Origin: JADLGF01 sp020849415
Lineage (GTDB): Bacteria; Chloroflexota; Chloroflexia; Thermomicrobiales; UBA6265
NCBI GenBank assembly: GCA_033812595.1
Contig: JAPXTJ010000058.1
Coordinates: forward strand, 1 to 20,337
Direction: 5' to 3'
DNA length: 20,337 bases
Positions 1-7,794 of this stretch are shown in pieces. The notes under the pieces are model-generated. The model saw only the letters and a list, made by a program, of their open reading frames with translations, was not told the origin of the DNA and did not search any database. Each line of letters begins with the position of its first letter. Within the stretch, counting starts at the first letter, position 1. Position numbers and translations under genes: made by a program.

Positions 1-466
1 AGATGCCGATCCCCTCGTACTCGCCCGACATCGCCTCGGCGAGCGGCGCGGCCTCGACCGGTTCGAGGTACATCGTGTAGCTGTCCCCGACCTGCTGCAT
101 CATGCCGTCGATCGCCGCGTCGACCAGAGCGTCCGGCCAGGGCGTGGCATCGGTCGCGGGGAGCGGCTGGTAGTAGTACTCATCCTCGAGCCACTGGTAG
201 ACGCACTCGATCTTCGCCGCCCCGGTCACATTGCCGGAGTAACAGGACTCAGTGCTGGCGACTGACTGGGACCGACCCTGATCGAACATGGTGCGATCGA
301 TCAGCACACCGAGCAGGAAGAAACCCAGCGCGGCCAGGATGAACATTGCCCCCTGCGTGAGTTTTGACGGCTGGAATCTGCCCGGTGTCAACTCTTCCGG
401 CACGCTCACGCCGGCGTCCGGCGCCGTCGGCTCCCACTGCTCATCATCCGGGTGTCGAGAACTCAT
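1..466 (-). CDS. S41 family C-terminal-processing peptidase, N-terminal part (cut by left edge)
   Basis: An open frame reads from an ATG at 466 to the left edge without a stop, giving the first ~155 residues. Residues 1-37 are polar, 38-59 form one hydrophobic segment (signal anchor or uncleaved signal), and the rest would lie outside the membrane. The stretch GDSYTMYLEP, followed by a segment ending SGEYEGIGI, matches the region just before the PDZ domain in S41/CtpA peptidases, where the family has D-x-Y-S/T-x-Y-L and G-E-F/Y-x-G-I-G. The PDZ domain and the Ser-Lys catalytic pair would lie beyond the window, so activity cannot be judged. Family members degrade or process extracytoplasmic proteins. 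A GGGGA sequence sits just upstream of the ATG. The gene is divergent from coaX across 163 bp, in which I found no convincing -35/-10 pair. Confidence 0.85.
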   Translation of the reverse strand, partial: MSSRHPDDEQWEPTAPDAGVSVPEELTPGRFQPSKLTQGAMFILAALGFFLLGVLIDRTMFDQGRSQSVASTESCYSGNVTGAAKIECVYQWLEDEYYYQPLPATDATPWPDALVDAAIDGMMQQVGDSYTMYLEPVEAAPLAEAMSGEYEGIGI

Positions 467-629
467 CCGTTTCCCCGCGTGAACGCGCGGCCACCGCCGA
501 ACGCTTCGGACGCACTGCTGGATTCATGATACGCACCCGCGAGCGAAACCGGCGTTCCGGCGCAACGCCGACCCGGCACCGGAACCGTATACTCGCCCAA
601 CGCGGATCGGCTTCAGCGGAGACCACGGC

Positions 630-1403
630 ATGCTTCTGGCGATCGATGTAGGCAACACGAACACCGTTCTCGGCCTGATGCCCGAGCGGGGCGATCCGGT
701 CCGGACCTGGCGGCTCTCCTCACGGCAGGAACGAACCGCTGATGAGTGGCGCGGCCTCCTCGATCCGATCCTCGCTCCCCACGTCAACGCCGGTGAGATC
801 GATGGGGCGATCCTCGGCAGCGTCGTGCCGGCCGTCACCGGTCCGTTGATGACGCTCTGTCTCCAGTGGCTGGGCATCGAGCCGATTATCGTTTCATCGA
901 GCCTGACCCTCGGTATCACCCTGGGTCAGCTCGAGCCGCACGCCGTCGGGGTCGATCGCATCGCCAACGCCGTCGCCGCCTGGGAGCAATCGCACGACGC
1001 CTGCATCGTCATCGATCTCGGCACCGCCACCAAACTCGAAGCGATCGACCGGACCGGTTGCTTTCGCGGCGGCGTGATCGCACCGGGGCTCGCCGTCAGT
1101 CGTGATGCCCTCGCGGCCAGGGCCGCGCGGCTCTTTGCCGTCGAACTGACCGCCCCAGCCGCCGCGATCGGGCGCGACACCCACGCCGCCGTGCAGAGCG
1201 GCCTCGTGCTCGGGCACGCCCGCATGCTGGAGGGTCTCGTGGCCGATCTCTCAGCGGAGCTGGATCACCCCGCTCCGGACCTCTATCTCACCGGCGGCCA
1301 CGCCTTCGCCATTGAGCCGGTACTGCGCTTGCCGGCCCGCATCGAACCGAATCTCACCCTCGATGGATTGCGCCTGATTTACCAACGCAACGTAACCGGG
1401 TAG
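630..1403 (+). CDS. coaX: Type III pantothenate kinase (CoaX)
   Basis: The 257-residue product phosphorylates pantothenate with ATP, the first step of coenzyme A synthesis, in the cytosol. Its length is normal for CoaX. Family motifs are in order: phosphate-binding DVGNTNT (residues 6-12), GVDRIAN (107-113) with the catalytic Asp at 109, DLGTAT (129-134) with its metal-binding Asp, GGVIAPGL (147-154), AAVQSG (186-191) and TGGHA (221-225). These belong to the ASKHA-fold CoaX type, not to CoaA. The residue after GTAT is Lys, where Thr is common; I doubt this matters. The ATG has a GGAG at 618-621, 8 nt upstream. The gene stands alone, divergent from the S41 peptidase and 314 bp from the next gene. 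A TATACT at 588-593 resembles a -10 box but has no recognisable -35 partner. Confidence 0.95.
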   Translation: MLLAIDVGNTNTVLGLMPERGDPVRTWRLSSRQERTADEWRGLLDPILAPHVNAGEIDGAILGSVVPAVTGPLMTLCLQWLGIEPIIVSSSLTLGITLGQLEPHAVGVDRIANAVAAWEQSHDACIVIDLGTATKLEAIDRTGCFRGGVIAPGLAVSRDALAARAARLFAVELTAPAAAIGRDTHAAVQSGLVLGHARMLEGLVADLSAELDHPAPDLYLTGGHAFAIEPVLRLPARIEPNLTLDGLRLIYQRNVTG

Positions 1404-1416
1404 CCACTGACGCGGG

Positions 1417-1432
1417 CGATTCGAACGAATCG
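1417..1432. other. Inverted repeat after coaX
   Basis: CGATTCG and CGAATCG flank a central AA, giving a 7-bp perfect inverted repeat 14 bp after the coaX stop. No T-run follows, so it is a poor intrinsic terminator. It could be a weak coaX terminator or an operator for the promoter-like elements about 13 bp downstream. The symmetry is seen; the function is a guess. Confidence 0.3.
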
Positions 1433-1444
1433 GGCAGACCCCGG

Positions 1445-1472
1445 TTGTCGGATCATCTGACGCTTCTATAGA
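1445..1472 (+). promoter_or_regulatory. Possible sigma-70-type promoter for the EF-G-like gene
   Basis: TTGTCG at 1445-1450 and TATAGA at 1467-1472 are separated by 16 bp, each matching 4 of 6 consensus bases. The pair sits in a locally less GC-rich stretch within the 314-bp gap between coaX and the EF-G-like gene. If used, it would give a transcript leader of about 240 nt. Beyond this promoter and the two flanking repeats, the gap holds a 10-bp palindrome at 1524-1533 and no gene I can support. Confidence 0.35.
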
Positions 1473-1629
1473 ATGCTTTAACGTCGTGCGAATGCCTCCC
1501 GAATGCGGGTAGACAGAATGGCCCGCCCGGGCGCTCTTCGCAGAGCCGGGAGCGCCGCGCGCGCGTCCGCAACCCCGGCCGAATCAACGGCGTGTATCGT
1601 CCGCGTGGCCCGGCCGGCGTTCCGGGAGC

Positions 1630-1651
1630 AACCGGCGATGAACCGCCGGTT
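1630..1651 (+). other. Stem-loop in the leader of the EF-G-like gene
   Basis: AACCGGCG (1630-1637) and CGCCGGTT (1644-1651) form a perfect 8-bp stem around the 6-nt loop ATGAAC, ending 66 nt before the start codon. There is no T-run, so it is not a standard terminator. In a genome this GC-rich, short stems arise by chance. A leader regulatory role is possible but unsupported. Confidence 0.25.
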
Positions 1652-1717
1652 CGCTGCTTCCGAATCGCTCCGGGTATCCGGCTCGGTAACGAGCCCGAAC
1701 GGAACTGGAGGGTTGCA

Positions 1718-3790
1718 GTGAAACAGTACCCTGCCGATCGGATCCGCAACGTAGGCTTATTTGGCCACGGCAGCGCGGGTAAAACCTCGCTGGCCGAGGC
1801 GTTGCTGTTCGATACCAAAGCGATCACCCGGCACGGACGCATCGAGGATGGCAACACCACCTGCGATTACGATCCGGACGAAATCCGCCGCCGCGTTTCT
1901 GTTTCCCTCGCCGTCGCTCCCCTGGAGTGGCGTGATACCAAGATCAATGTGCTCGATTGCCCCGGCTACGCTGATTTCCGTGGCGAAGTCGTATCGGCCA
2001 TGCGCGTGGTCGATGGCGCGATCATCGTCGTCGATGCCTCCTCCGGCGTGGAAGTCGGTACTGAACATGTTTGGCAGCTTGCGGAAGCGAACAATCTTCC
2101 GCGCATGGTTTTCGTGAACAGGATGGATCGGGAAAACGCCGATTTCAGCGATGCGCTCGCGTCCCTCCGCGAAACCTTCGGCAAAGCCATCGCACCGGTG
2201 CAGTTTCCGATCGGACATGACAAGGATTTCAAGGGCATCGTCGATCTCCTGACGGAAAAGGCGTATTCATTCCACGACAATCACGATGGCGGCTTCGAAA
2301 CCGGCCCGATTCCCGATGACCTGATGGACCAGGTTCATTTCTTCCGCCAGCAGCTCGTTGAATCGATCGCCGAAACCGATGAAGAGCTGATGATGCGTTA
2401 CCTGGAGGACGACGCGATCAGCACGGATGAACTGATCGTCGCCCTCGAGCATTGCGTCGAGCGGGGCGAGGTTGTGCCGGTACTCTGCGGCGCCGCCACC
2501 GCCAATCGCGGGATGCAACCGCTGCTCGATGGCATCGTCGATTTCTTCCCCGATTCGACGTTCAAGAAGTTCGAACGGGCGGACGGCGAAGCGATCGAGG
2601 TCAAGGAAGACGGCCCGCTCACCGCGTTCGTCTTCAAGACGCTGGCCGATCCGCACGTCGGGCGTGTCTCCTACTTCCGCGTCATCAGCGGAACGGCCCA
2701 AACCAACTCCCCAACCACCAATGTGACGCAAGGCCGGTCCGGCCGGCTCGGCCAGCTTTTCTACATGCGCGGCAAGGAGCATCTCAACACGGATGCCGTT
2801 GGCGCCGGCGACATCGGCGCGGTCAACAAACTTGGCAACACCGTCACCGGCGATACCCTTTCGGACGATCCCCAATCCAGTCCGTTGGCGTCGATTGCCT
2901 TCCCGGAGCCGAGCTACCGCGCCATCGTGACGCCGAAAACGAAGGCCGATCTGGACAAGCTGGGCCAGGCCCTCTCCCGGATCATCGAGGAGGACCCCTC
3001 ACTCCATCTCGAGCGAGATCCGGTCACCAGCGACGCGGTGTTGGCCGGACTGGGTGAACCGCACATCGCAACGGCGCTCGAACGGATGACTCGACGCTAC
3101 AACGTCAACGTCGATTTCGGGCTTCCCAACATCGCGTACCGCGAAACGATCGGCGGCAAAACGACCGCCGAGTACAAGCACAAGAAGCAATCGGGCGGCG
3201 CCGGTCAGTACGGCCACGTGTTCCTCGAACTCTCGCCGCTACCGGATGCGGACTTCGCGTTCACTGAGCGGGTCGTCGGTGGTTCGGTGCCGAGAGGCTT
3301 CTTCCCGGCGGTCGAAAAGGGCGTGCACGACGCCATGGAGGCCGGCCCGATCGCCGGCTTCCCGGTCGTCAACATTTCAGCGACATTGACCGATGGCAGC
3401 TACCACGATGTCGATTCGAACGAAATGTCGTTCCGCATCGCCGCCAAGGAGGCGTTCAAGAAGGGCGTGCTCCAGGCGAACCCGGTGCTGCTCGAACCGG
3501 TGTTGAGCCTGCGAGTGATCGTGCCCGACGCCTACACCGGCGACATCATGAGCGATCTGAACGGCAAGCGCGCCCAGGTGAGCGGAATGCAACCGGCCGG
3601 AGACGGGATGACCGAAATCGACGCACTGGCCCCGGAAGCGGAACTGCTCAAGTACGCGACCGATCTTCGCTCCATCACCCAGGGACGCGGCAACTTCACC
3701 GCCGAGTTCTCGCACTACCAGCCGGCCCCCCATCAGGTCGTCGAGCAGGTGAAGGCGCGAAACGCGGAGGCCCACGCCGCCGCCAGTTAG
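1718..3790 (+). CDS. fusA2: Elongation factor G-like translational GTPase (EF-G2 type)
   Basis: The 690-residue product has the EF-G architecture. The P-loop is GHGSAGKTS (residues 16-24), G3 is DCPGYADF (80-87) and G4 is NRMD (134-137), followed by domains II-V. Domain IV contains the KKQSGGAGQYGHV segment and the tip-loop DVDSNEMSF. P-loop and G3 differ from canonical EF-G (AHIDAGKTT, DTPGHVDF) and fit the paralogous EF-G2/EF-G-like group seen in actinobacteria, Thermus and Chloroflexota. Canonical EF-G usually lies by rpsL, rpsG and tuf, which are absent here. Its exact role, whether ancillary translocation, recycling or stress, is not established by sequence. I chose the GTG at 1718 because GGAGGG (1707-1712) lies 5 nt upstream. 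The frame stays open back to an ATG at 1592, but those 42 residues do not resemble EF-G. Confidence 0.93.
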   Translation: MKQYPADRIRNVGLFGHGSAGKTSLAEALLFDTKAITRHGRIEDGNTTCDYDPDEIRRRVSVSLAVAPLEWRDTKINVLDCPGYADFRGEVVSAMRVVDGAIIVVDASSGVEVGTEHVWQLAEANNLPRMVFVNRMDRENADFSDALASLRETFGKAIAPVQFPIGHDKDFKGIVDLLTEKAYSFHDNHDGGFETGPIPDDLMDQVHFFRQQLVESIAETDEELMMRYLEDDAISTDELIVALEHCVERGEVVPVLCGAATANRGMQPLLDGIVDFFPDSTFKKFERADGEAIEVKEDGPLTAFVFKTLADPHVGRVSYFRVISGTAQTNSPTTNVTQGRSGRLGQLFYMRGKEHLNTDAVGAGDIGAVNKLGNTVTGDTLSDDPQSSPLASIAFPEPSYRAIVTPKTKADLDKLGQALSRIIEEDPSLHLERDPVTSDAVLAGLGEPHIATALERMTRRYNVNVDFGLPNIAYRETIGGKTTAEYKHKKQSGGAGQYGHVFLELSPLPDADFAFTERVVGGSVPRGFFPAVEKGVHDAMEAGPIAGFPVVNISATLTDGSYHDVDSNEMSFRIAAKEAFKKGVLQANPVLLEPVLSLRVIVPDAYTGDIMSDLNGKRAQVSGMQPAGDGMTEIDALAPEAELLKYATDLRSITQGRGNFTAEFSHYQPAPHQVVEQVKARNAEAHAAAS

Positions 3791-3819
3791 CGGTGATACT
3801 GACAGCAGAATGTTTGACG

Positions 3820-3844
3820 CGGAGGGGAGCTCAGCTCCCCTCCG
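3820..3844 (+). terminator. Strong hairpin after the EF-G-like gene
   Basis: CGGAGGGGAGC (3820-3830) pairs perfectly with GCTCCCCTCCG (3834-3844) around the loop TCA: 11 bp, nearly all G-C. It lies 29 bp after the EF-G-like stop and 19 bp before the chosen start of the RNase HI-like gene. The following TTCATT is only weakly T-rich, so it may be an intrinsic terminator, a partial attenuator between the two genes, or an mRNA-stabilising stem. It also argues against starting the next gene at the ATG at 3810. Confidence 0.6.
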
Positions 3845-3863
3845 TTCATTGATCGGGAGCGGG

Positions 3864-4265
3864 ATGATCGAGTTCGAAATCTACTTCGACGGGGGTTCGC
3901 TGGGAAATCCCGGCCACGGCTACGGCAGCTTCGCCATCGTTCAGGGCGGCCAGGAACTCCTTCTCGAAAAGCTCGATTACGCCCACCTCGGCAACCAGGT
4001 CACCAACAACCAGGCCGAGTACATGACCCTTATCCATGGGCTGGAAAAGCTGCTCCAACTGCGCGCAGGCAAGGAAGCCGAGACCATCGCGGTGGTGCGC
4101 GGCGACAGCCTGCTGGTCATCAACCAGATCGCCGGCAAGTGGAAGGTCAAGAACGAGGGCCTGCGCCCGCTCCACCGCCGCGCCGCCGACCTCGTCAACC
4201 GCTTCGGCCGCCACGAACTGGTCTGGCACGACCGCTCGAACTCGGTCCGCGTGTTGGGCCACTGA
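3864..4265 (+). CDS. RNase HI-like protein
   Basis: The 133-residue product resembles RNase HI, which cuts the RNA strand of RNA-DNA hybrids. It opens with MIEFEIYFDGGSLGNPG, matching the first catalytic Asp and the glycine-rich turn. NNQAEY carries the helix-A Glu, and RGDSLLVINQIAGKW carries the third acidic residue (GDS). The C-terminus is WHDRSNSVRVLGH, where classical RNase HI has an R-x-x-N-x-x-A-D stretch with the fourth acidic residue. No Asp stands at that place, so the fourth carboxylate is missing or replaced. This could be a subgroup trait, or the protein may be less active. The ATG at 3864 follows GGGAG at 3855-3859. An in-frame ATG at 3810 would run through the 11-bp hairpin and adds nothing that looks like RNase H. 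It is convergent with the moxR-like gene. Confidence 0.8.
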   Translation: MIEFEIYFDGGSLGNPGHGYGSFAIVQGGQELLLEKLDYAHLGNQVTNNQAEYMTLIHGLEKLLQLRAGKEAETIAVVRGDSLLVINQIAGKWKVKNEGLRPLHRRAADLVNRFGRHELVWHDRSNSVRVLGH

Positions 4266-4271
4266 CTGTTC

Positions 4272-4303
4272 ACGCGGAACCCGGAACCGGGGACGCGGAA
4301 CCC
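4272..4303. repeat. Short direct repeat between convergent genes
   Basis: ACGCGGAACCC occurs at 4272-4282 and again at 4293-4303, with CCGGAACCGG between them. The stretch fills most of the 39-bp gap between the two convergent stop codons. CCGG-AA-CCGG gives a short hairpin only, so bidirectional termination is possible but weak. The repeat itself is directly visible. Confidence 0.5.
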
Positions 4304-4304
4304 G

Positions 4305-5297
<993 letters not shown>

Positions 5298-5323
5298 GGC
5301 CCGCCCCTTTCGTTCCGTTGTCG

Positions 5324-5521
5324 CTAGAGTCGTCCGGCCCGGTAGAGCGCCGCCAGCACGACGCCGACGAACAGCAGGAAATTGAATCCGAGGATCAGGA
5401 CGTAGATGAGGATGATGCTGAACTTGGCGGAGAAGACGAGCGGCCCAATCCGAAGCGCACCGTCTGATTTGGGCGGCGTTTCAGTGGTCGTCTCGTCGAT
5501 TTCGGCAACCGGTTCCGCCAT
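5324..5521 (-). CDS. Small single-pass membrane protein, function unknown
   Basis: This 65-residue protein has an acidic, Thr/Pro-rich N-terminus (residues 1-20) and one long hydrophobic segment at about 34-60, ending in YRAGRL. The positive-inside rule would place the short C-terminus in the cytosol. I recognise no family. It lies 9 bp after the glycosyltransferase stop and 26 bp before the MoxR start, on the same strand, which fits an operon member. The ribosome-binding site is weak (ACGGG just before the ATG), so it may rely on coupling to the upstream gene. It could anchor or regulate the MoxR ATPase or the glycan machinery; that is a guess from position. Confidence 0.65.
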   Translation of the reverse strand: MAEPVAEIDETTTETPPKSDGALRIGPLVFSAKFSIILIYVLILGFNFLLFVGVVLAALYRAGRL

Positions 5522-5530
5522 CCCGTTCAG

Positions 5531-6667
5531 TCACCCCACCGTGCGTGCGATCAGCCCGGCGAGCCGGTCCGCCGGTTCATCCCAGAGGTAGTCGCGGGCG
5601 CGCGCCACGCGAGCGTCCCGCGACTCGGCGGTTTGATCCAGCTCGATCGCCTGATCGAGCGCGGCCGCCAGTCCGTCAAAATCATCCGGCGCCGCCTGTC
5701 GCGCCACTCCGCCCGCGATTTCAACCAGGGAGGGCGCGGTACTTGTGACCAGCGGCGAACCCGCCGCCATCGCCTCCAACGCCGGTATGCCGAAGCCCTC
5801 GTACCACGAAGGATAAATGGTGGCGGCAGCGCCCGCGTAGAGCGCGGGCAACAGCGGGTCCGGCACATACTCGAGCCAGATCACCCGCCCCCGTTCCTGA
5901 AGATCGAGCATCCGCGCGACCACCTCGTCGTCCGCCCAGCCCCGCCGACCGGCTACGACGAGCGGAAGGTCCGCCGCCGCCCGGCTGCGCAGCACCGCCT
6001 CGAAGGCGCCAAGGTGGTTCTTGCGCGGTTCAATGGTGCCGACCATCAGCAGGTAGTCGGCCGGGAGCGCGAGCGACAAACGGGTTACCTCATCGAGCGG
6101 ACGGGCGTCGAAGAAGCGCTCATCGACCCCGTTCGAGACAATCGTTATCCGCTCCGGCCCCACACCGTAGCGCTCCTGCAAGTCGTTGGCCGTCGTCCGG
6201 GAAGCCGCCACCACAGCGGCAGCCTGTGCCACCTGCCGGGGCACGACTGATTGCAGATACGCCCGTAGCGGCGCCGGCGTGAATTGCGGAGCGACCTCCC
6301 AGGCGAGATCGTGCACGGTGACGATCGAGGGCGTGCGCAGCGCCGGTGGCGCGGTGAAATCGGGCGAATAGACGAGATCGGCCCGGCCACCGAAAAGCTG
6401 CGCAACCAGCGGCAGGCGCGCCCGGAACCACAGGATGTCCGCCCACCGCCGATCGAAGGGCAGCGATTTGATCCGGTAGCCGGCGTCCGTGAGCCGACCG
6501 AGTCCATCGGCGCTCACCGCTGAGTCCGCGCCCGGATCGCGCGCGATCAGCGCCGTCAGGTCGGACCCTGGCAGCCGTTCCGCCAGTCGCGGCAGGAGAT
6601 TCCGCGCGTAGCGGCCGATCCCGGCTCCCTGATTGACCGCGGCGCTGGCGTCGACGATCAGGCGCAT
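5531..6667 (-). CDS. GT4-type glycosyltransferase
   Basis: The 378-residue product is a GT-B fold, retaining glycosyltransferase of family GT4, of the mannosyltransferase-like kind that moves a sugar from a nucleotide donor to a lipid-linked or growing glycan acceptor. Evidence: the N-terminal glycine-rich loop around GAGIGRYARNLL (14-25), the linker VSNGVD (177-182), the start of the donor domain LMVGTIEPRKN (207-217), and YEGFGIPALE (289-298), whose Glu290 and Glu298 form the E-x7-E motif. Sugar and acceptor cannot be read from sequence. The ATG at 6667 begins at the usual family N-terminus (MRLIVDAS); the frame is open further upstream to 7054, but that part lies antisense-free inside the preceding gene and is not GT-like. 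It starts 5 bp after the upstream stop, so it is operonic. Confidence 0.92.
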   Translation of the reverse strand: MRLIVDASAAVNQGAGIGRYARNLLPRLAERLPGSDLTALIARDPGADSAVSADGLGRLTDAGYRIKSLPFDRRWADILWFRARLPLVAQLFGGRADLVYSPDFTAPPALRTPSIVTVHDLAWEVAPQFTPAPLRAYLQSVVPRQVAQAAAVVAASRTTANDLQERYGVGPERITIVSNGVDERFFDARPLDEVTRLSLALPADYLLMVGTIEPRKNHLGAFEAVLRSRAAADLPLVVAGRRGWADDEVVARMLDLQERGRVIWLEYVPDPLLPALYAGAAATIYPSWYEGFGIPALEAMAAGSPLVTSTAPSLVEIAGGVARQAAPDDFDGLAAALDQAIELDQTAESRDARVARARDYLWDEPADRLAGLIARTVG

Positions 6668-6672
6668 GGCGG

Positions 6673-7794
6673 TCACTTGACCTCGGATCGGAACCGCTTG
6701 ATGTAGAGGATCAGTCCGATCAGGATGAGCGACCAGTAGGTGATCAGGCGATCGAGCACCGCCACAGAGGTCGCCAGCGACGGTGTTACATCGACCCACT
6801 TCAGGACCACGATGATCGCCGTTTCGACCACGCCGAGTCCGGCCGGGGTGATCGGAAGGGTGGTCAGCAGCGAGGCCATCAGCGCCACGAAAACGGACGT
6901 GGCGGCCGTGAGATCGACCCCGAGCGATTTCGCCACCAGCATCAGCCGGGCGCCATCGAGCACCCAGATCACGACGCTGATGCCGGCGTAGCGGCCTGGC
7001 CGGCGCAGGCAAGCGAAGAGGGAGTGGTGCAGATTGGCGAACTGGACGCGCCATTTCTCCGGGATGCGCCGCTCGATAAAGTGCCGCGCGAACCAGAGTC
7101 CGATCAGCCCGGCCAGTCCGAGCGCCATCAGCACGCCGGAGGCCAGGTAGACCTGTTCCGCCTTGCCCGGGGTCGAGTGGCCACGGAAGGTCAGGATGCC
7201 GGCGCCGACCATCATCACGACCAGCACGAAGAGATCGACGATTCGTTCCGCCAGAATCGTGCCAAGCGAGGCGCTGAACGGCACCTTCGATTCACGCTTC
7301 AATACGTAGCTGCGGTAGGCATCGCCAAGCCGGGCCGGCACCAGGCAATTCACGAACCAGGAGAGCATCAGGATCTCGGTGAGCTGCACCGTACCCGGAA
7401 TCGACGCATCCGGTTCGCGGTCGACCTCGGCGGCGCGGAGCATCCAGCCCCAGCGCATGCCGCGGAGGAACATGGCAACGTAATAGAGGCCAAAGGCGGC
7501 AAAGAAATACTGCAGGCGTGCCTTGGACAAATCTGCCCAGACATCGGCGAGCGAAATATTGAGCTGACGGAAGAAGAAAACCATGATCGCCAGCGCGATC
7601 AGGAACGAAACGATGGTGTGCGGCCGGAGAAGTTTGGAGCCGATATCGCCGGGCGGCTCTTCCGGGGGTTGGGTCGACGTCGATGGAATCGCCGGGTTTG
7701 GAAGGAGCGTGGCATCGAGCCGTTCGGTCAAATCCGCCGCCATGCGTCCTCGTTTCTGGGTGGAAACCGGCTCGAGTCGTTGCTCGGTGGTCAT
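6673..7794 (-). CDS. YbhN/LPG-synthase-TM family membrane protein (flippase-like)
   Basis: The 373-residue polytopic membrane protein has a polar ~55-residue N-terminal tail and then about seven to eight hydrophobic segments. It matches the LPG_synthase_TM/YbhN (UPF0104) family: LVPARLGDAYR (151-161) is the P-x-R-x-G-D-x-x-R signature, ERIVDLF (183-189) follows, and a late TPAGLGVVE segment is also typical. Related domains form the flippase half of MprF and occur in archaeal and bacterial glycan pathways, where lipid-linked substrate transport is suggested. No MprF-like aminoacyl-transferase domain is attached. Here it is a candidate for moving a lipid-linked glycan across the membrane, an inference from its neighbours. 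Its ATG overlaps the upstream stop by 4 bp (ATGA at 7791-7794), indicating translational coupling. Confidence 0.87.
   Translation of the reverse strand: MTTEQRLEPVSTQKRGRMAADLTERLDATLLPNPAIPSTSTQPPEEPPGDIGSKLLRPHTIVSFLIALAIMVFFFRQLNISLADVWADLSKARLQYFFAAFGLYYVAMFLRGMRWGWMLRAAEVDREPDASIPGTVQLTEILMLSWFVNCLVPARLGDAYRSYVLKRESKVPFSASLGTILAERIVDLFVLVVMMVGAGILTFRGHSTPGKAEQVYLASGVLMALGLAGLIGLWFARHFIERRIPEKWRVQFANLHHSLFACLRRPGRYAGISVVIWVLDGARLMLVAKSLGVDLTAATSVFVALMASLLTTLPITPAGLGVVETAIIVVLKWVDVTPSLATSVAVLDRLITYWSLILIGLILYIKRFRSEVK

Noticed and set aside
588..593. TATACT as a -10 box for coaX
   Set aside because: No -35-like hexamer at 15-19 bp spacing and no extended -10; not enough to call a promoter.
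1503..1721. A 72-codon open frame in the leader of the EF-G-like gene
   Set aside because: Ala/Arg-rich translation without motif, no convincing ribosome-binding site, and it runs into the EF-G start region; possible as a leader peptide but unsupported.
6668..7054. Upstream extension of the glycosyltransferase frame
   Set aside because: It lies within the flippase-like gene in another frame and is not GT-like; the ATG at 6667 begins at the normal family N-terminus.
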